Positions 44,560 to 54,635 of a stretch of DNA of 64,000 nucleotides are shown piece by piece. Both the position numbers and the translations under genes were made by a program. Within the stretch, counting starts at the first letter, position 1. Each line of letters opens with the position of its first letter. The notes beneath the pieces were generated by a model. That model did no database searches, had not been told where the DNA came from, and worked only from the letters and a program-made list of their open reading frames with translations. The stretch comes from Pedobacter psychrodurus (GTDB taxonomy: Bacteria; Bacteroidota; Bacteroidia; Sphingobacteriales; Sphingobacteriaceae), in contig NZ_SJSO01000003.1 in the NCBI RefSeq assembly GCF_004331735.1, positions 124,001 through 188,000 on the forward strand, read 5' to 3'.

Positions 44560-47546
44560 GGTCTGCGCCTGTTTGCTGGTTTCAGCTGCTGACTTTGAAT
44601 CGCCCTGGATGACCCCGGGGTTTTATCTTCCTCTATGATCGCTTTGTAAACTACTTCCTGGATCGCCCCGCGCACATCCGTGCTCAACAGTTTGGTGTTT
44701 TCACCTCCGTCAGGGTTCACTCTGTTCGAAAGGAAAATGTATAATAGATTTTCTTTCGGATCTGCCCATACACCGATCCCGGTGAAGCCTGTATGACCAA
44801 AGGCTTGCGGTGATGCACTTATCGTTGGATAAGGTGTAACTCTGGTAGCATTGTCTTTCTCGGGCTTATCAAAGCCGATTCCGCGTCTGCTGATGCTACT
44901 TTGGTATGCAGTAAAATAAGCTATGGTCTCTTTTTTCAACAGCCTTACACCATGAAGTTCGCCGCCATTTAACAGTAACTGGTAAAGCTGTGCCAGATCA
45001 TAAGCATTACTGAACAGACCGGCATGACCCGCAACTCCGCCAAACATCGCCGCGCCCGGATCGTGTACATCTCCTCTGAGCTGCTGCAGTCTGAACGACT
45101 TTTCTATTTCCGTCGGTGCAATTGTATTTAGCGGTGTGTGCTCCAATGGCTTAAATGCCGTGTTGGTCATTCCTAGTGGAAGATAGAATGTGTTGCGAAC
45201 ATATTCATCCAGTGTTAAACCAGTAATCTGCTCCACGATCATACCCAGAAATATAAAATCATTATCACTGTAGACGTATCTGTTTGCTGGGCCCATTTTG
45301 CTCTTAAGTATCCTGGTTTTGATCGTGTCCGCATAGTCTTTACGCAGATACATGCCCTCGGCTACCCTGATGGTATAAATGCCCCCTGGCTGGGCCTGAT
45401 AATAACCAGCTTTCGGCTGACCTGTTTTTATCTCTATCGTTTCGCGGTAAAAGGGGATGAAAGAGACCAGTCCTGCCTGATGGAGCAAAATATCAAAAAC
45501 CTTTAAGCCTGCCTTATCGGTGCCCCGGACCCAAGGTAAATAATCCCCAAGTGTTTTCTGCAGATCAAGTCTTCCCTCTTCATATAATTTCATCACCGAA
45601 ATATTGGTCGCGCTGATTTTGGTTACGGATGCTAAATCATATACCGTCTGCAGGGTAGTTTTTTCTTTCTTGCTATAATCTAAGTGCCCATAGGCTTTAA
45701 AAAAGCCTATCTTGCCGTTTCTAGCGGCCAGTACAACGCATCCTGGTGTTGCCCCATTTGCAATCGCGTTTTTGGCAATACTATCAATGCCCATTAGTGT
45801 AGCACTATCGAGTCCTGCGCGTTCGGGGCTGACAACAGGCAGATAAAAGTTAGTGGTTATTCCTGTTCCGAAAGGGAAACGGTCTACACTTACCGGAAGC
45901 TTGCCTTTAGCTGTTATTTTTCCCTCCAAAAGATCTATCGCAGTATCATGCATCAGCTCGTCGTCTTCATAACAGGCGATGATATTTTTAGCCTCTTTAA
46001 AGTCTTTTATCGCATAAGGGTTGCCGAAAGCAAAACTGATCACATTTGCCTTTTTTTGCAGTTGGTCCAGGAGATAAAAAGTCGCACCGCTGATGCCAAA
46101 GTTTTTTGCCGGAAAACGCGCATAGCTGTGCATCCCGATGATCACTACATCATAACCAGCGGTCTGCTGCAATAAATGCTTTGCACGGGTACTGTCACTT
46201 TTAGATCCCAGATAGTAGCAGTCCGCTTGGTATAATTTGCGGAGCTGAGCAGCAAAATGATTTTCCTGTTCAATGCCCAGGCCGACGAAGGCAACCCTAG
46301 TGCCATGTTTCAATGGCAGTAACTCCGCATCCTGCAGAGCGAGTAGGGTGATGGAATTTTTATAGACTTCTTTTTTTAACTCATCAACCCCCGCGTTTAG
46401 CCTTAAAGATAGGTTCAGGGTGTCAATAGGTTTTAGCGTGTCCAGACCAAGATGGTATTTTGCTAAAAGTACTTTCTTAACCCGGCGATCGATCTCCGGC
46501 CAGCTTAGTTGACCTTTTCGGATGGCCTTCCGGATTTTTTTAATACTACCCTTGATATCGCCCGGAAGGCAGAGCATATCGTTGCCCGCAATCAGGGACT
46601 GCGCTGCGGCCTCTCCTTTGGGGTAGAATTTAGCAACCCCTTTCATTTCCAGCGCATCGGTAAAAGTGATGCCCTTGAAGCCGAATTGCTCCCGGAGAAG
46701 GCCTGTAACATTGCTTTTTGATAGCGAAGTAGCCCGGTTGCTCGTTGTATCTATCGCTGGGATATAAAGATGGGCAACCATTACACTGCCAACATTTTCC
46801 CTGATCAGGCTTTTGAAGGGAAAAAGCTCCAGGGAGTCCAGCTGGGCCAGCGACTTGTTGATCACCGGCAGATCCAGGTGGGAGTCTACCGATACATCCC
46901 CATGCCCTGGAAAATGTTTTGCACATGCCATGATACCCGCATCCTGCATACCCGAGGTGATACGGCTTCCATAAAGAGAAACCTTATACTTATCCTGCCC
47001 GAAGGAGCGGAAATTTATAACCGGGTTATCCGGGTTATTGTTAATGTCAACAACCGGCGCATAATTAACCTGTATTCCTGCATTTTTGCATTGTAAGCCA
47101 ATAGTTCTTCCGACCCGGTAAACTATAGATGCATCATTCATAGCGCCCATCGTCAGTTGGTCTGGAAACGGTTTTATGTCTCCAAAGCGCATCCCAACAC
47201 CGGTTTCTCCATCAATACAAACCATAAGCGGTACTTTTGATAACGCCTGAAGTTGATTTAAAACCAAAGCCTGCTGGACTGCGTTGCCCTGAAACAGGCA
47301 AACTGAACCAATTTTGTATTTTTTGATGTAACCTGCGACCTCTTTTTCAAAAAAGACAGCTTCATTACCACGTTTTTCTGAAAGGCGCACCACCATCAGC
47401 TGCGCAATTTTTTGGCGCCTGTTGAGTTGACTGAAGTTTTGATCTACCCATTTTTCACCCAAGGCCCGACCCTTTGTTTTTTGTTGCCCCTGGGTGATTA
47501 TAGAAAGCAGGAGCAGCGACAGCAATATTAAGTTTTTTCTTGTCAT
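44556..47546 (-). CDS. GH3 beta-N-acetylhexosaminidase fused to a beta-lactamase-like serine hydrolase
   Basis: 996 residues with a signal peptide. N-terminal GH3 (residues ~30-360): CAKHFPGHGD (210-216 area) with the His/Asp dyad, DSHLDLP, and nucleophile D297 in FTDALEM. A middle GH3 C-terminal-like domain follows. The C-terminal part (from ~600) is a class C beta-lactamase/PBP-type domain with SxxK (SVTK in DLASVTKIS), YSDNDF (YxN) and HTGFTG. Such GH3-Bla fusions occur in Bacteroidota and trim GlcNAc or MurNAc units from peptidoglycan fragments. Last gene of the glycan operon. Confidence 0.85.
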   Translation of the reverse strand: MTRKNLILLSLLLLSIITQGQQKTKGRALGEKWVDQNFSQLNRRQKIAQLMVVRLSEKRGNEAVFFEKEVAGYIKKYKIGSVCLFQGNAVQQALVLNQLQALSKVPLMVCIDGETGVGMRFGDIKPFPDQLTMGAMNDASIVYRVGRTIGLQCKNAGIQVNYAPVVDINNNPDNPVINFRSFGQDKYKVSLYGSRITSGMQDAGIMACAKHFPGHGDVSVDSHLDLPVINKSLAQLDSLELFPFKSLIRENVGSVMVAHLYIPAIDTTSNRATSLSKSNVTGLLREQFGFKGITFTDALEMKGVAKFYPKGEAAAQSLIAGNDMLCLPGDIKGSIKKIRKAIRKGQLSWPEIDRRVKKVLLAKYHLGLDTLKPIDTLNLSLRLNAGVDELKKEVYKNSITLLALQDAELLPLKHGTRVAFVGLGIEQENHFAAQLRKLYQADCYYLGSKSDSTRAKHLLQQTAGYDVVIIGMHSYARFPAKNFGISGATFYLLDQLQKKANVISFAFGNPYAIKDFKEAKNIIACYEDDELMHDTAIDLLEGKITAKGKLPVSVDRFPFGTGITTNFYLPVVSPERAGLDSATLMGIDSIAKNAIANGATPGCVVLAARNGKIGFFKAYGHLDYSKKEKTTLQTVYDLASVTKISATNISVMKLYEEGRLDLQKTLGDYLPWVRGTDKAGLKVFDILLHQAGLVSFIPFYRETIEIKTGQPKAGYYQAQPGGIYTIRVAEGMYLRKDYADTIKTRILKSKMGPANRYVYSDNDFIFLGMIVEQITGLTLDEYVRNTFYLPLGMTNTAFKPLEHTPLNTIAPTEIEKSFRLQQLRGDVHDPGAAMFGGVAGHAGLFSNAYDLAQLYQLLLNGGELHGVRLLKKETIAYFTAYQSSISRRGIGFDKPEKDNATRVTPYPTISASPQAFGHTGFTGIGVWADPKENLLYIFLSNRVNPDGGENTKLLSTDVRGAIQEVVYKAIIEEDKTPGSSRAIQSQQLKPANRRRP

Positions 47547-47657
47547 AAAAATTAACGGTTTATTCGGTTACAATTTCGGAGCAATCCAGGTCCATGGATA
47601 ATCGTCCTGGACTGTAGATTTTAGTTCGTTTGTTCATTCTGGTTGCCCGCGATAACG

Positions 47658-49550
47658 CTATAGGGATTTTTTCTTTCTCTTTAAGGCGTCTTTGTTCCCA
47701 TTTGTGATTGCCGTTCTGATCAAACAGACAACTGCACCATCGGTTGCACTTACATATACCTGATTGCCTGATGGCAAAACCGGATTGACCAGGCAGTTTG
47801 AGACTTTATATTTCCAGGTCACAGTACCACTGATGCGATCAATGCCATATACTACTCCGGACTGGGACGGTACATAAACCACGCCCTTGTCTTCGACAAT
47901 CGCCGAAGGGCAAAGTTCATACGGTAACTGTAGCGCCGATTTCCATGCGACCTCCATCTCTGGAGCAGAAGCAGAGATGCCCAGCAGGTTGCCGTCCATT
48001 GTTTTTACATAAATCAGCAAACTGTCTGACGAAAGCCCCATCGATTCCCTGACCCTTAATTTCACGTCCTGCTTGCGCCAGATCACTTTCCCGCTTGAAG
48101 CGTCAAAGGCAGTCATATATCGGTCTGGAGCTACCACAAACACCCGGCCGTTTGTGGCAACCGGATAACATGCAGCAGGAGATAGCATCCGGTTTCCGGC
48201 GCCATTGTTCCATTTCCAGACCATACGTCCGCTTTGGATGTCCAAGGCGTAAAAATCATTATTCCAACAACCGAAGTAAATTATCCCTCTATAAATCAAT
48301 GGCCTGGTCACCACGAACCCTGCAACCTCATCAAAATCCCATTTCAGCTTACCCGTCTTCAGTTCAATTGCCCTGAAATGACCATCGGAGCTACCCGAAA
48401 AAACGACGTCATCCTGGATCACAGGGGAACCGACCACAGCCTTTGAGGTTGCAAATTTCCAGATCAGTTTGCCGCTGATCGCTGAGAGACAGTATATGTA
48501 TTGATCAGAGGATCCGGCAACAACAAAGTTTTTTGATACCACAGCGGTGGAATAAACTTTCCCCCCGGTAGCAAAGGTCCATAAGCGCTTTCCGCTCCGT
48601 TTATTCAGTGCATAAATGAGCCCTTTGGTGTTGCTGAGAATAATCGCATTTTCACTCTCTGCCATGCCCGAACCGATATCGCTCTGATCCTGAAAGGTCC
48701 ATAGTGGCCTGACCCCTTCGAGCTTTTCATTCATCGCATAGGACGGTCTGAAAAATTCCGCAGTGTCCTTCTCGGGGGGGAGTTGCTTTAACGCCACCTT
48801 TGCCCATGGATTATCCGTGCCAACCATTGGTCTTCGCAGCTGGAAAGAAGCCAGGTTATTTTCGAAAGTTACAATGTTATAGCCTCCGATACTGTCCTGT
48901 GCGCGCAAGTTAGAACGGCCCATAATTCCGGGCACCCCCTCAAAGTTGTACTGATGGTTCTGATGTCCATGCCCGCATAAAATCAGCTGCAGGTTTTTCT
49001 TTTTCAAGCGGTCCATAACGTTATACCAGTTATTCTGCGCCGAATCCTGGGGATAATGATTCAGGTAAATAACTGGGATTTTAGTAGGTGTTGCTTTCAG
49101 TACCGAATCCAGCCATACCACATTTTCCCTAGGTACCTGCCCGGGGCCCATCCGCATATTAGGACCGGAACCAAGCCCGGTAAACAGATATCCCCCATAT
49201 CGGAAAGCAAATGTCTCAGCACCGAACACACGGCGGAAAGTATTGCTGCCACTTTCCGACCAATTTGTATCATGGTTGCCCGGAATAATAAACCATTTCT
49301 TGTTTAAGCTGTCCAGGATCTGTTTGGCAAGGCCAATCTCACTATCGGATCCAAATTCGGTGATATCACCGGTAATGACCACGAACTTAAGTTCACTGTT
49401 GGCATTTATGTCGGCAACGGTTCTGCGCAGGTCTTCTGCAGCGGTTTTACCGCCAATATGCGTGTCTGACACAAAGGCAAATTTAAAAGATTGCCCATTC
49501 GCAGCACATGCAATAAGCAGAAGGCAAAAAAAGGTGATTAATTTTCTCAT
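47658..49550 (-). CDS. Metallophosphoesterase fused to PQQ-like beta-propeller
   Basis: From the ATG at 49548-49550 the product has 630 residues with a signal peptide (LITFFCLLLIACAANGQ). The N-terminal calcineurin-like phosphoesterase has SDTHIGG, a TGDITEFG region, PGNHDTNW and CGHGHQNH, so its metal site is complete. From about 300 it carries BamB/PQQ-type propeller repeats (RLWTFATGGKVYSTAVVSK, LIWKFATSKAVVGS). It may cut phosphodiester or phosphomonoester groups on glycan substrates. It lies between SusD and GH3 in the operon. Confidence 0.8.
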   Translation of the reverse strand: MRKLITFFCLLLIACAANGQSFKFAFVSDTHIGGKTAAEDLRRTVADINANSELKFVVITGDITEFGSDSEIGLAKQILDSLNKKWFIIPGNHDTNWSESGSNTFRRVFGAETFAFRYGGYLFTGLGSGPNMRMGPGQVPRENVVWLDSVLKATPTKIPVIYLNHYPQDSAQNNWYNVMDRLKKKNLQLILCGHGHQNHQYNFEGVPGIMGRSNLRAQDSIGGYNIVTFENNLASFQLRRPMVGTDNPWAKVALKQLPPEKDTAEFFRPSYAMNEKLEGVRPLWTFQDQSDIGSGMAESENAIILSNTKGLIYALNKRSGKRLWTFATGGKVYSTAVVSKNFVVAGSSDQYIYCLSAISGKLIWKFATSKAVVGSPVIQDDVVFSGSSDGHFRAIELKTGKLKWDFDEVAGFVVTRPLIYRGIIYFGCWNNDFYALDIQSGRMVWKWNNGAGNRMLSPAACYPVATNGRVFVVAPDRYMTAFDASSGKVIWRKQDVKLRVRESMGLSSDSLLIYVKTMDGNLLGISASAPEMEVAWKSALQLPYELCPSAIVEDKGVVYVPSQSGVVYGIDRISGTVTWKYKVSNCLVNPVLPSGNQVYVSATDGAVVCLIRTAITNGNKDALKRKKKSL

Positions 49551-49597
49551 ATTGTTGTACTCCCATTGGAGCATGTTTTTAATTTTCAGCAAGAAAT

Positions 49598-51304
49598 TTA
49601 CCATCCTGGGTTTTGCTTCAGCTCCACGCCCCGGTCCTTATAAAGTTTAATCTGATCAAGGGGTAAAGGGCTCAGGTATACCCTGGTATTATCGAATATC
49701 CGCTGCGTCTCTGCCCTTGGTGCAGGTATAATGTAGCCCTGGCCGGCATTGTTCTGGATTGTCGCTGTTGTGCCCGGAAAATCTGCTTTATTTATCCAGG
49801 CGCCCAGATTGATATCAGGATTGGCTTTGGTATCCAGGTATTCATATTTTTTCCACCTGCGTAAATCACTATTCCTGAATCCTTCCATCATGAGTTCAAC
49901 CCGGCGCTCGCGGCGGATTTCCCAAAGTAATGGGGCTACGGCCGGGTCTCTTTTAGGATCATTGTAAACGGTATTGTTTACAGCTGGCAAGCCACCGATC
50001 ACCTGCAGGTCAGGCATATTAATATTTGTTCTTCTCCGTAGTTTATTCACTGATAAATCCAGATCGCTCTGTGTTAGCGTACCCAATTCTGCGCAGGCCT
50101 CAGCATAGGAGATCAATACCTCCCCAAGGCGGATAACAGGAGCTTGGGTGTCATTCAGACTGCCATTTCCATTGGTGAGGTCCTTGATGTCCTCATTCAA
50201 AAATTTTAGTGTAGAATACCCCGAAGTTGAGTAATTGCCATTACGGCCAACAAGCCTGATATCATTGGTGATTGTCGCCTTCAAACGCGGGTCTCTGTTC
50301 ATCAATACATTGCTTATGTTCTTGTCACCCTGGTAAAGCGGTGAGATGGAAATAGGAAGGCCGTCATTACCTAGGTAAGATTCGACAGCATTTTTGGAAA
50401 CCCCGGTCTGTAGCTCTTTATTAACATAGCTGTTTAAGCTGTGGGTGAGCAATCCGGTCTGATATTTTCTGTACATGATGATCTCGGTATTGGAAGCTAA
50501 GTCCAGAGAATTGAACAGTTTTCGGTAATCCCCCGCAAGGGCATACCCACCTTTGCTCATCACTTCACTGGCCGCAAATTTAGCGGCCTGAAGGTATTCG
50601 TTTGCCTTGGATAGGTTGTTTTCCTGATACTTCTGCCAGGTTCCTTCGTATAGGAAAACCCGCGACATAAAAGCCAGGACAACATCCCGGTTTACAATAA
50701 GCTTCTGCGGGCCCGTTGAAGCATCACTTACACGTACGTTGGCCACAGCATACTGAAAGTCTGCCAGCACACTGTCCATCACCATCGTGCGCGGATCTCT
50801 CGGCCTGTAAAGTGCGTCATTATCCACATTGGACAATTCTTTATTATAAAAAGGGTAATCTCCAAATGCTTTAACCTTGCCAGCATATTCCAATCCTCTA
50901 AAGAAACGGCCGACGCCCGTCCAGTGTTTCTTGGCTTCTGCGGACATGGGTACATTTTTTATGCGGTCGATGAAGATATTGGCCTTACGGATATCAGTGA
51001 ATGACCAGCCTCCACCACTCTGGGGAACCTGCCGGGTCAATACGGTTGGGGTGGTCGGCGCGAAATCATCATTCAGGCTTTCTCCGGAAAAATAACCGCC
51101 CCAGCTTAAGTTGAACCCTGATGCATATCCTGGAAAATAGCCTGCATAGAAACCATAGGCGAAAGTTCTTACATTTGCCTCACTTGTCCAAAAGGTATCA
51201 TTGGTCAGGTCATCAAGTGGTGGACGGTCCAAAAAATCGTCCATTTTTTTGCAGCCGAAAACCGCAACAAACATTGCTATAAATAAATATTTTATGTTTC
51301 TCAT
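49598..51304 (-). CDS. susD: SusD-like nutrient-binding lipoprotein
   Basis: 568 residues: a lipoprotein signal (FIAMFVAVFGCKKMDDF) followed by FLDRPPLDDLTNDTFW typical of SusD/RagB starts, helical TPR-like core, and the C-terminal RRERRVELMMEGFRNSDLRR and YLSPLPLDQI phrases. It caps the SusC receptor and binds glycan at the surface. It follows SusC by 16 bases. Substrate specificity cannot be read; context favours amino-sugar glycans. Confidence 0.95.
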   Translation of the reverse strand: MRNIKYLFIAMFVAVFGCKKMDDFLDRPPLDDLTNDTFWTSEANVRTFAYGFYAGYFPGYASGFNLSWGGYFSGESLNDDFAPTTPTVLTRQVPQSGGGWSFTDIRKANIFIDRIKNVPMSAEAKKHWTGVGRFFRGLEYAGKVKAFGDYPFYNKELSNVDNDALYRPRDPRTMVMDSVLADFQYAVANVRVSDASTGPQKLIVNRDVVLAFMSRVFLYEGTWQKYQENNLSKANEYLQAAKFAASEVMSKGGYALAGDYRKLFNSLDLASNTEIIMYRKYQTGLLTHSLNSYVNKELQTGVSKNAVESYLGNDGLPISISPLYQGDKNISNVLMNRDPRLKATITNDIRLVGRNGNYSTSGYSTLKFLNEDIKDLTNGNGSLNDTQAPVIRLGEVLISYAEACAELGTLTQSDLDLSVNKLRRRTNINMPDLQVIGGLPAVNNTVYNDPKRDPAVAPLLWEIRRERRVELMMEGFRNSDLRRWKKYEYLDTKANPDINLGAWINKADFPGTTATIQNNAGQGYIIPAPRAETQRIFDNTRVYLSPLPLDQIKLYKDRGVELKQNPGW

Positions 51305-51320
51305 CTCTGTTTTTTATCAA

Positions 51321-54300
51321 TTAAAAGGTAGCCTGTAATCCCAAAGAATAGGTTTTTCTATAAGGATAAACCCGCCCGAAGCCAGCACGGTCATTATTCA
51401 GTTGTGACTGGGAAAAGTCTGTTTCCGGATCAACTGGTATATCACCCAAATGATCGAAGGTCAGCAGGTTCTCTCCACTGAAGTATATTCTGATTTTTTC
51501 CATTTTGATGCGCTTGATTATATTTTTAGGAAGCGAATAGCCCACACTTAGATTTTTTAAACGCAAATAGGCCATGTTCAGTAAATACCTGGTCTGGGGC
51601 TGGAAGTTCCACCTGTCTACACTTGCACCATAGTCGGTAGGGCGGGGATAAAATGCGTCGGGATTTTGAGGTGTCCAGTAATCCATCTGGTTGGAATACC
51701 AACCTTCAGCTCCCCTGAAACCCGGGAATACCGTCGGGCCACTGGCCCAAAGATCTCGCTTGGCCACCCCCTGGAAGAAGACATTCACATCAAATCCTTT
51801 CCAGTCTCCACCCAGCCTGATGCCGTATAGATAGCGTGGTGTTGAATTTCCGATTACCTTTTTATCGCCCGGATCATCAACAGTATTGGTGCCGGAATAA
51901 ATCACCCCATCGCCATTGAGGTCTTTGTATTTAATATCTCCAGGTCCAAAATAGAATGAGCCGCTTTCCAGTTGGGCCTGGGAGGCTACTCCCGGAGCAT
52001 ATATATACCTGCCGGCAGCATCCCTTCCTGAGAAATCACTCTCGGTGAATAACCGGTCGGTTTCATAACCCCATATCTCTCCAAGCTTCATACCTTCGTA
52101 ATAGCTGGAACTGATCTCTGAAATCGGTCCCGGTAGGCTTCGCGTGGCATTCGCAAATTTGCTAAGCTTTTCTGTAGCATCTGATAGGGTTCCGGAAAAG
52201 CTGATGTGTAGTCCGCTTGAAAAGTGGTGGTTGTAGTCAACAGCCAGCTCCCAGCCCGTTCCCTGCAGTTCCCCAAAGTTAACTCTCGGAGCCCCGGTGC
52301 CAAACGAGGCCGGCAGGGTGGCGCCACTGGTCAACATGCCGCTTGTGGTTCTTCTGAACACATCAAAGGTAATCCCCAGATCATTGTTCAAAAACCTGGC
52401 ATCGATCCCAAGGTCAGCAGTACTTACTTTTTCCCAGGTCAGACTTGGAGAAACAAAACCAGGCGTGCCTACGGTGATGGCACTGCCGCCGGGAAGCAGC
52501 CATCCAGAATTAGAAGAAGACATTGTAGCCAGGAACGCATAACTCCCTGGTGAGCCGACAATCTGGTTGCCTACCGACCCATATGAGGCTCTCACTTTCA
52601 GAAACGACAGCCATGTTTTGCTGTTTTTCATAAAGGATTCCTCACTGAGCAGATAGCCCGCGGAAACCGAAGGAAAGAATGCATATAAGTCATTACTGGG
52701 AAAGCGTGAAGACCCATCATAACGGCCGTTGACCTCCAATAGGTATTTGTTTTTATAGGCGTAATTGATCCTGGCGAAATAGCCCAGCGTAGCGAAATGA
52801 TTATGTGCCCCATTGGCGAACTGATCACCGCTGGCCAGCGGAATCTCTCCATAATCCGGGTCGAGCAGGTTACGTTTTTCAGAATAATTACTCGTAGACT
52901 CATTGTACTCAATATCCCCGCCCAGAATTCCCTTAAACGAGTGTTCATTGATTTCTTTGTTATAGGTCGCATAAACTTTGCCGGTATTGATGCGCGTCCA
53001 TGCGGAATTATAGGAGACCTTATTGAATGAGGCATTCTGGTAAGCGGTGTAATTCAGGTTCGTGCCATTAAAAGACCAAAAGTCGTAAGCTGATGTGTTG
53101 CCGCCGGTCTGGTGCAGGTGCGCCTCTGTACTGGTATAAAAATAATCAGCATCCAGGTTTAATCCTTTGGCAAGTTTAAATGTACTACCCAGTTGTATTC
53201 TCGCGGTACTGCTTCTGTTTTCATCCATCTTGGCCTGTTCCACTTCGGTGATCGTCCCCCTGAATGGCAGACCATTAAAGGTGCCATACGGATAACTAGA
53301 TGGCCAGCGGTACAGATAATAATAGGGACCATACTGGGACCCGGAAAATGAAAAGGGACTGGTAGTTTTGGTATTGGAAAAAATGATCTTTCCCCTTACA
53401 TCCACCCATGGTTTCGGGCTGGCATTTACGCCTAAAGTAAAATTGTATCGGTCAAAGCCATCAGGATTTACCTTAAGCACGCCTGACTGTCCAAGGTAAC
53501 CAGCGCCGAGATTATAGTTGATCTTTTCACTCCCTCCGCTCAGGCTTAAGTTGTGGGTCTGCTGGGGAGTCCATTCCTTTAGATATAATTTAGCAGGATC
53601 CCAGGTACGGTAAAAATACAGGTTGCCTCCGGTAATATCAAAATCACGTCCCTGTACCATTTCATTGCCCAGATCCTGACCCAGATAGTTTCTTTCCCAT
53701 TCCCGCATTTTTTCAATCGCTGGGGCATCTACCGTATAGCCGATTACCTTGAAACTGACCGCGCTAGGATTAAAGCGTTGCAAGGCCAATAGGGTGGCCT
53801 GCGAATTTTCGGATGCAAGCGACATTTTTGGGGTATTCAGCGGGGTTGCCCATGCCAGGTTATTGGAATAGGTAATGGTGTTGGTTCCGTTTCTTTTGCC
53901 GCTTTTTGTGGTAATCAGGATCACTCCGAATGCCGCGCGGGTTCCGTATATTGAAGCCGAGGCCGCATCTTTCAGCACAGAGATCGATTCAATATCATCT
54001 GGATTAATCAGTTGTAAACTCGGAATTTCCGCATTGTCCACCAGGATCAGCGGCGCCGCGCCGCCTGCGCCGGTATTAATTGAGCCCCTCAGACCACGAA
54101 GCCTGATCTTGGGATCTCCGCCAATATCCCCGGTGGCCGTTGTAATGGTAAGGCCAGGCACCACCCCCTGTAGACCCCTGCCCACATCGGTAATTGGTCT
54201 GGACTGAAGTGCCTTGGTATCTACGGTGGTCACCGCACCTGTAAGGTTTGCTTTTTTTTGGGTACCATAACCGACCACAACCACCTCGTTAAGTGATTTA

Positions 54301-54596
54301 GTGTCTGCAACCATTTTTACGTTGATCACACTGCTAGTTCCAACAGTAACCTGCTGATCGAGACTTCCGATAAAACTGAATAAAAGCACCTGGCCGCTTT
54401 CTGCTTTTATGGAATAGGAGCCGTTGGCGTCCGTGACAGTTCCACCGACTGCACCTTTTATCCTCACCGAAACCCCGGGGTTAGGATTTCCGTCATCGGC
54501 AGAGGTAACCTTGCCGCTGATAAGCTTTTGCTGGGCGAAAACCTGCACAGAAAAAAAGAACAGTGCAAAGAATATCTTAATTAGTTTGTTTTTCAT
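51321..54596 (-). CDS. susC: SusC-like TonB-dependent transporter
   Basis: 1091 residues. A signal peptide is followed by an N-terminal CarboxypepD_reg-like domain (ISGKVTSADDGNPNPGVSVR), a plug with EVVVVGYGTQKKANLTGAV and a long 22-strand barrel ending in TYSLGLQATF. This is the outer-membrane glycan importer powered by TonB. Its partner SusD follows; NamZ-like and phosphodiester glycosidase precede. Confidence 0.95.
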   Translation of the reverse strand: MKNKLIKIFFALFFFSVQVFAQQKLISGKVTSADDGNPNPGVSVRIKGAVGGTVTDANGSYSIKAESGQVLLFSFIGSLDQQVTVGTSSVINVKMVADTKSLNEVVVVGYGTQKKANLTGAVTTVDTKALQSRPITDVGRGLQGVVPGLTITTATGDIGGDPKIRLRGLRGSINTGAGGAAPLILVDNAEIPSLQLINPDDIESISVLKDAASASIYGTRAAFGVILITTKSGKRNGTNTITYSNNLAWATPLNTPKMSLASENSQATLLALQRFNPSAVSFKVIGYTVDAPAIEKMREWERNYLGQDLGNEMVQGRDFDITGGNLYFYRTWDPAKLYLKEWTPQQTHNLSLSGGSEKINYNLGAGYLGQSGVLKVNPDGFDRYNFTLGVNASPKPWVDVRGKIIFSNTKTTSPFSFSGSQYGPYYYLYRWPSSYPYGTFNGLPFRGTITEVEQAKMDENRSSTARIQLGSTFKLAKGLNLDADYFYTSTEAHLHQTGGNTSAYDFWSFNGTNLNYTAYQNASFNKVSYNSAWTRINTGKVYATYNKEINEHSFKGILGGDIEYNESTSNYSEKRNLLDPDYGEIPLASGDQFANGAHNHFATLGYFARINYAYKNKYLLEVNGRYDGSSRFPSNDLYAFFPSVSAGYLLSEESFMKNSKTWLSFLKVRASYGSVGNQIVGSPGSYAFLATMSSSNSGWLLPGGSAITVGTPGFVSPSLTWEKVSTADLGIDARFLNNDLGITFDVFRRTTSGMLTSGATLPASFGTGAPRVNFGELQGTGWELAVDYNHHFSSGLHISFSGTLSDATEKLSKFANATRSLPGPISEISSSYYEGMKLGEIWGYETDRLFTESDFSGRDAAGRYIYAPGVASQAQLESGSFYFGPGDIKYKDLNGDGVIYSGTNTVDDPGDKKVIGNSTPRYLYGIRLGGDWKGFDVNVFFQGVAKRDLWASGPTVFPGFRGAEGWYSNQMDYWTPQNPDAFYPRPTDYGASVDRWNFQPQTRYLLNMAYLRLKNLSVGYSLPKNIIKRIKMEKIRIYFSGENLLTFDHLGDIPVDPETDFSQSQLNNDRAGFGRVYPYRKTYSLGLQATF

Positions 54597-54635
54597 ATTG
54601 TTTTAAAGAGTTTGTACATTCGTTTGAATGCCCGG

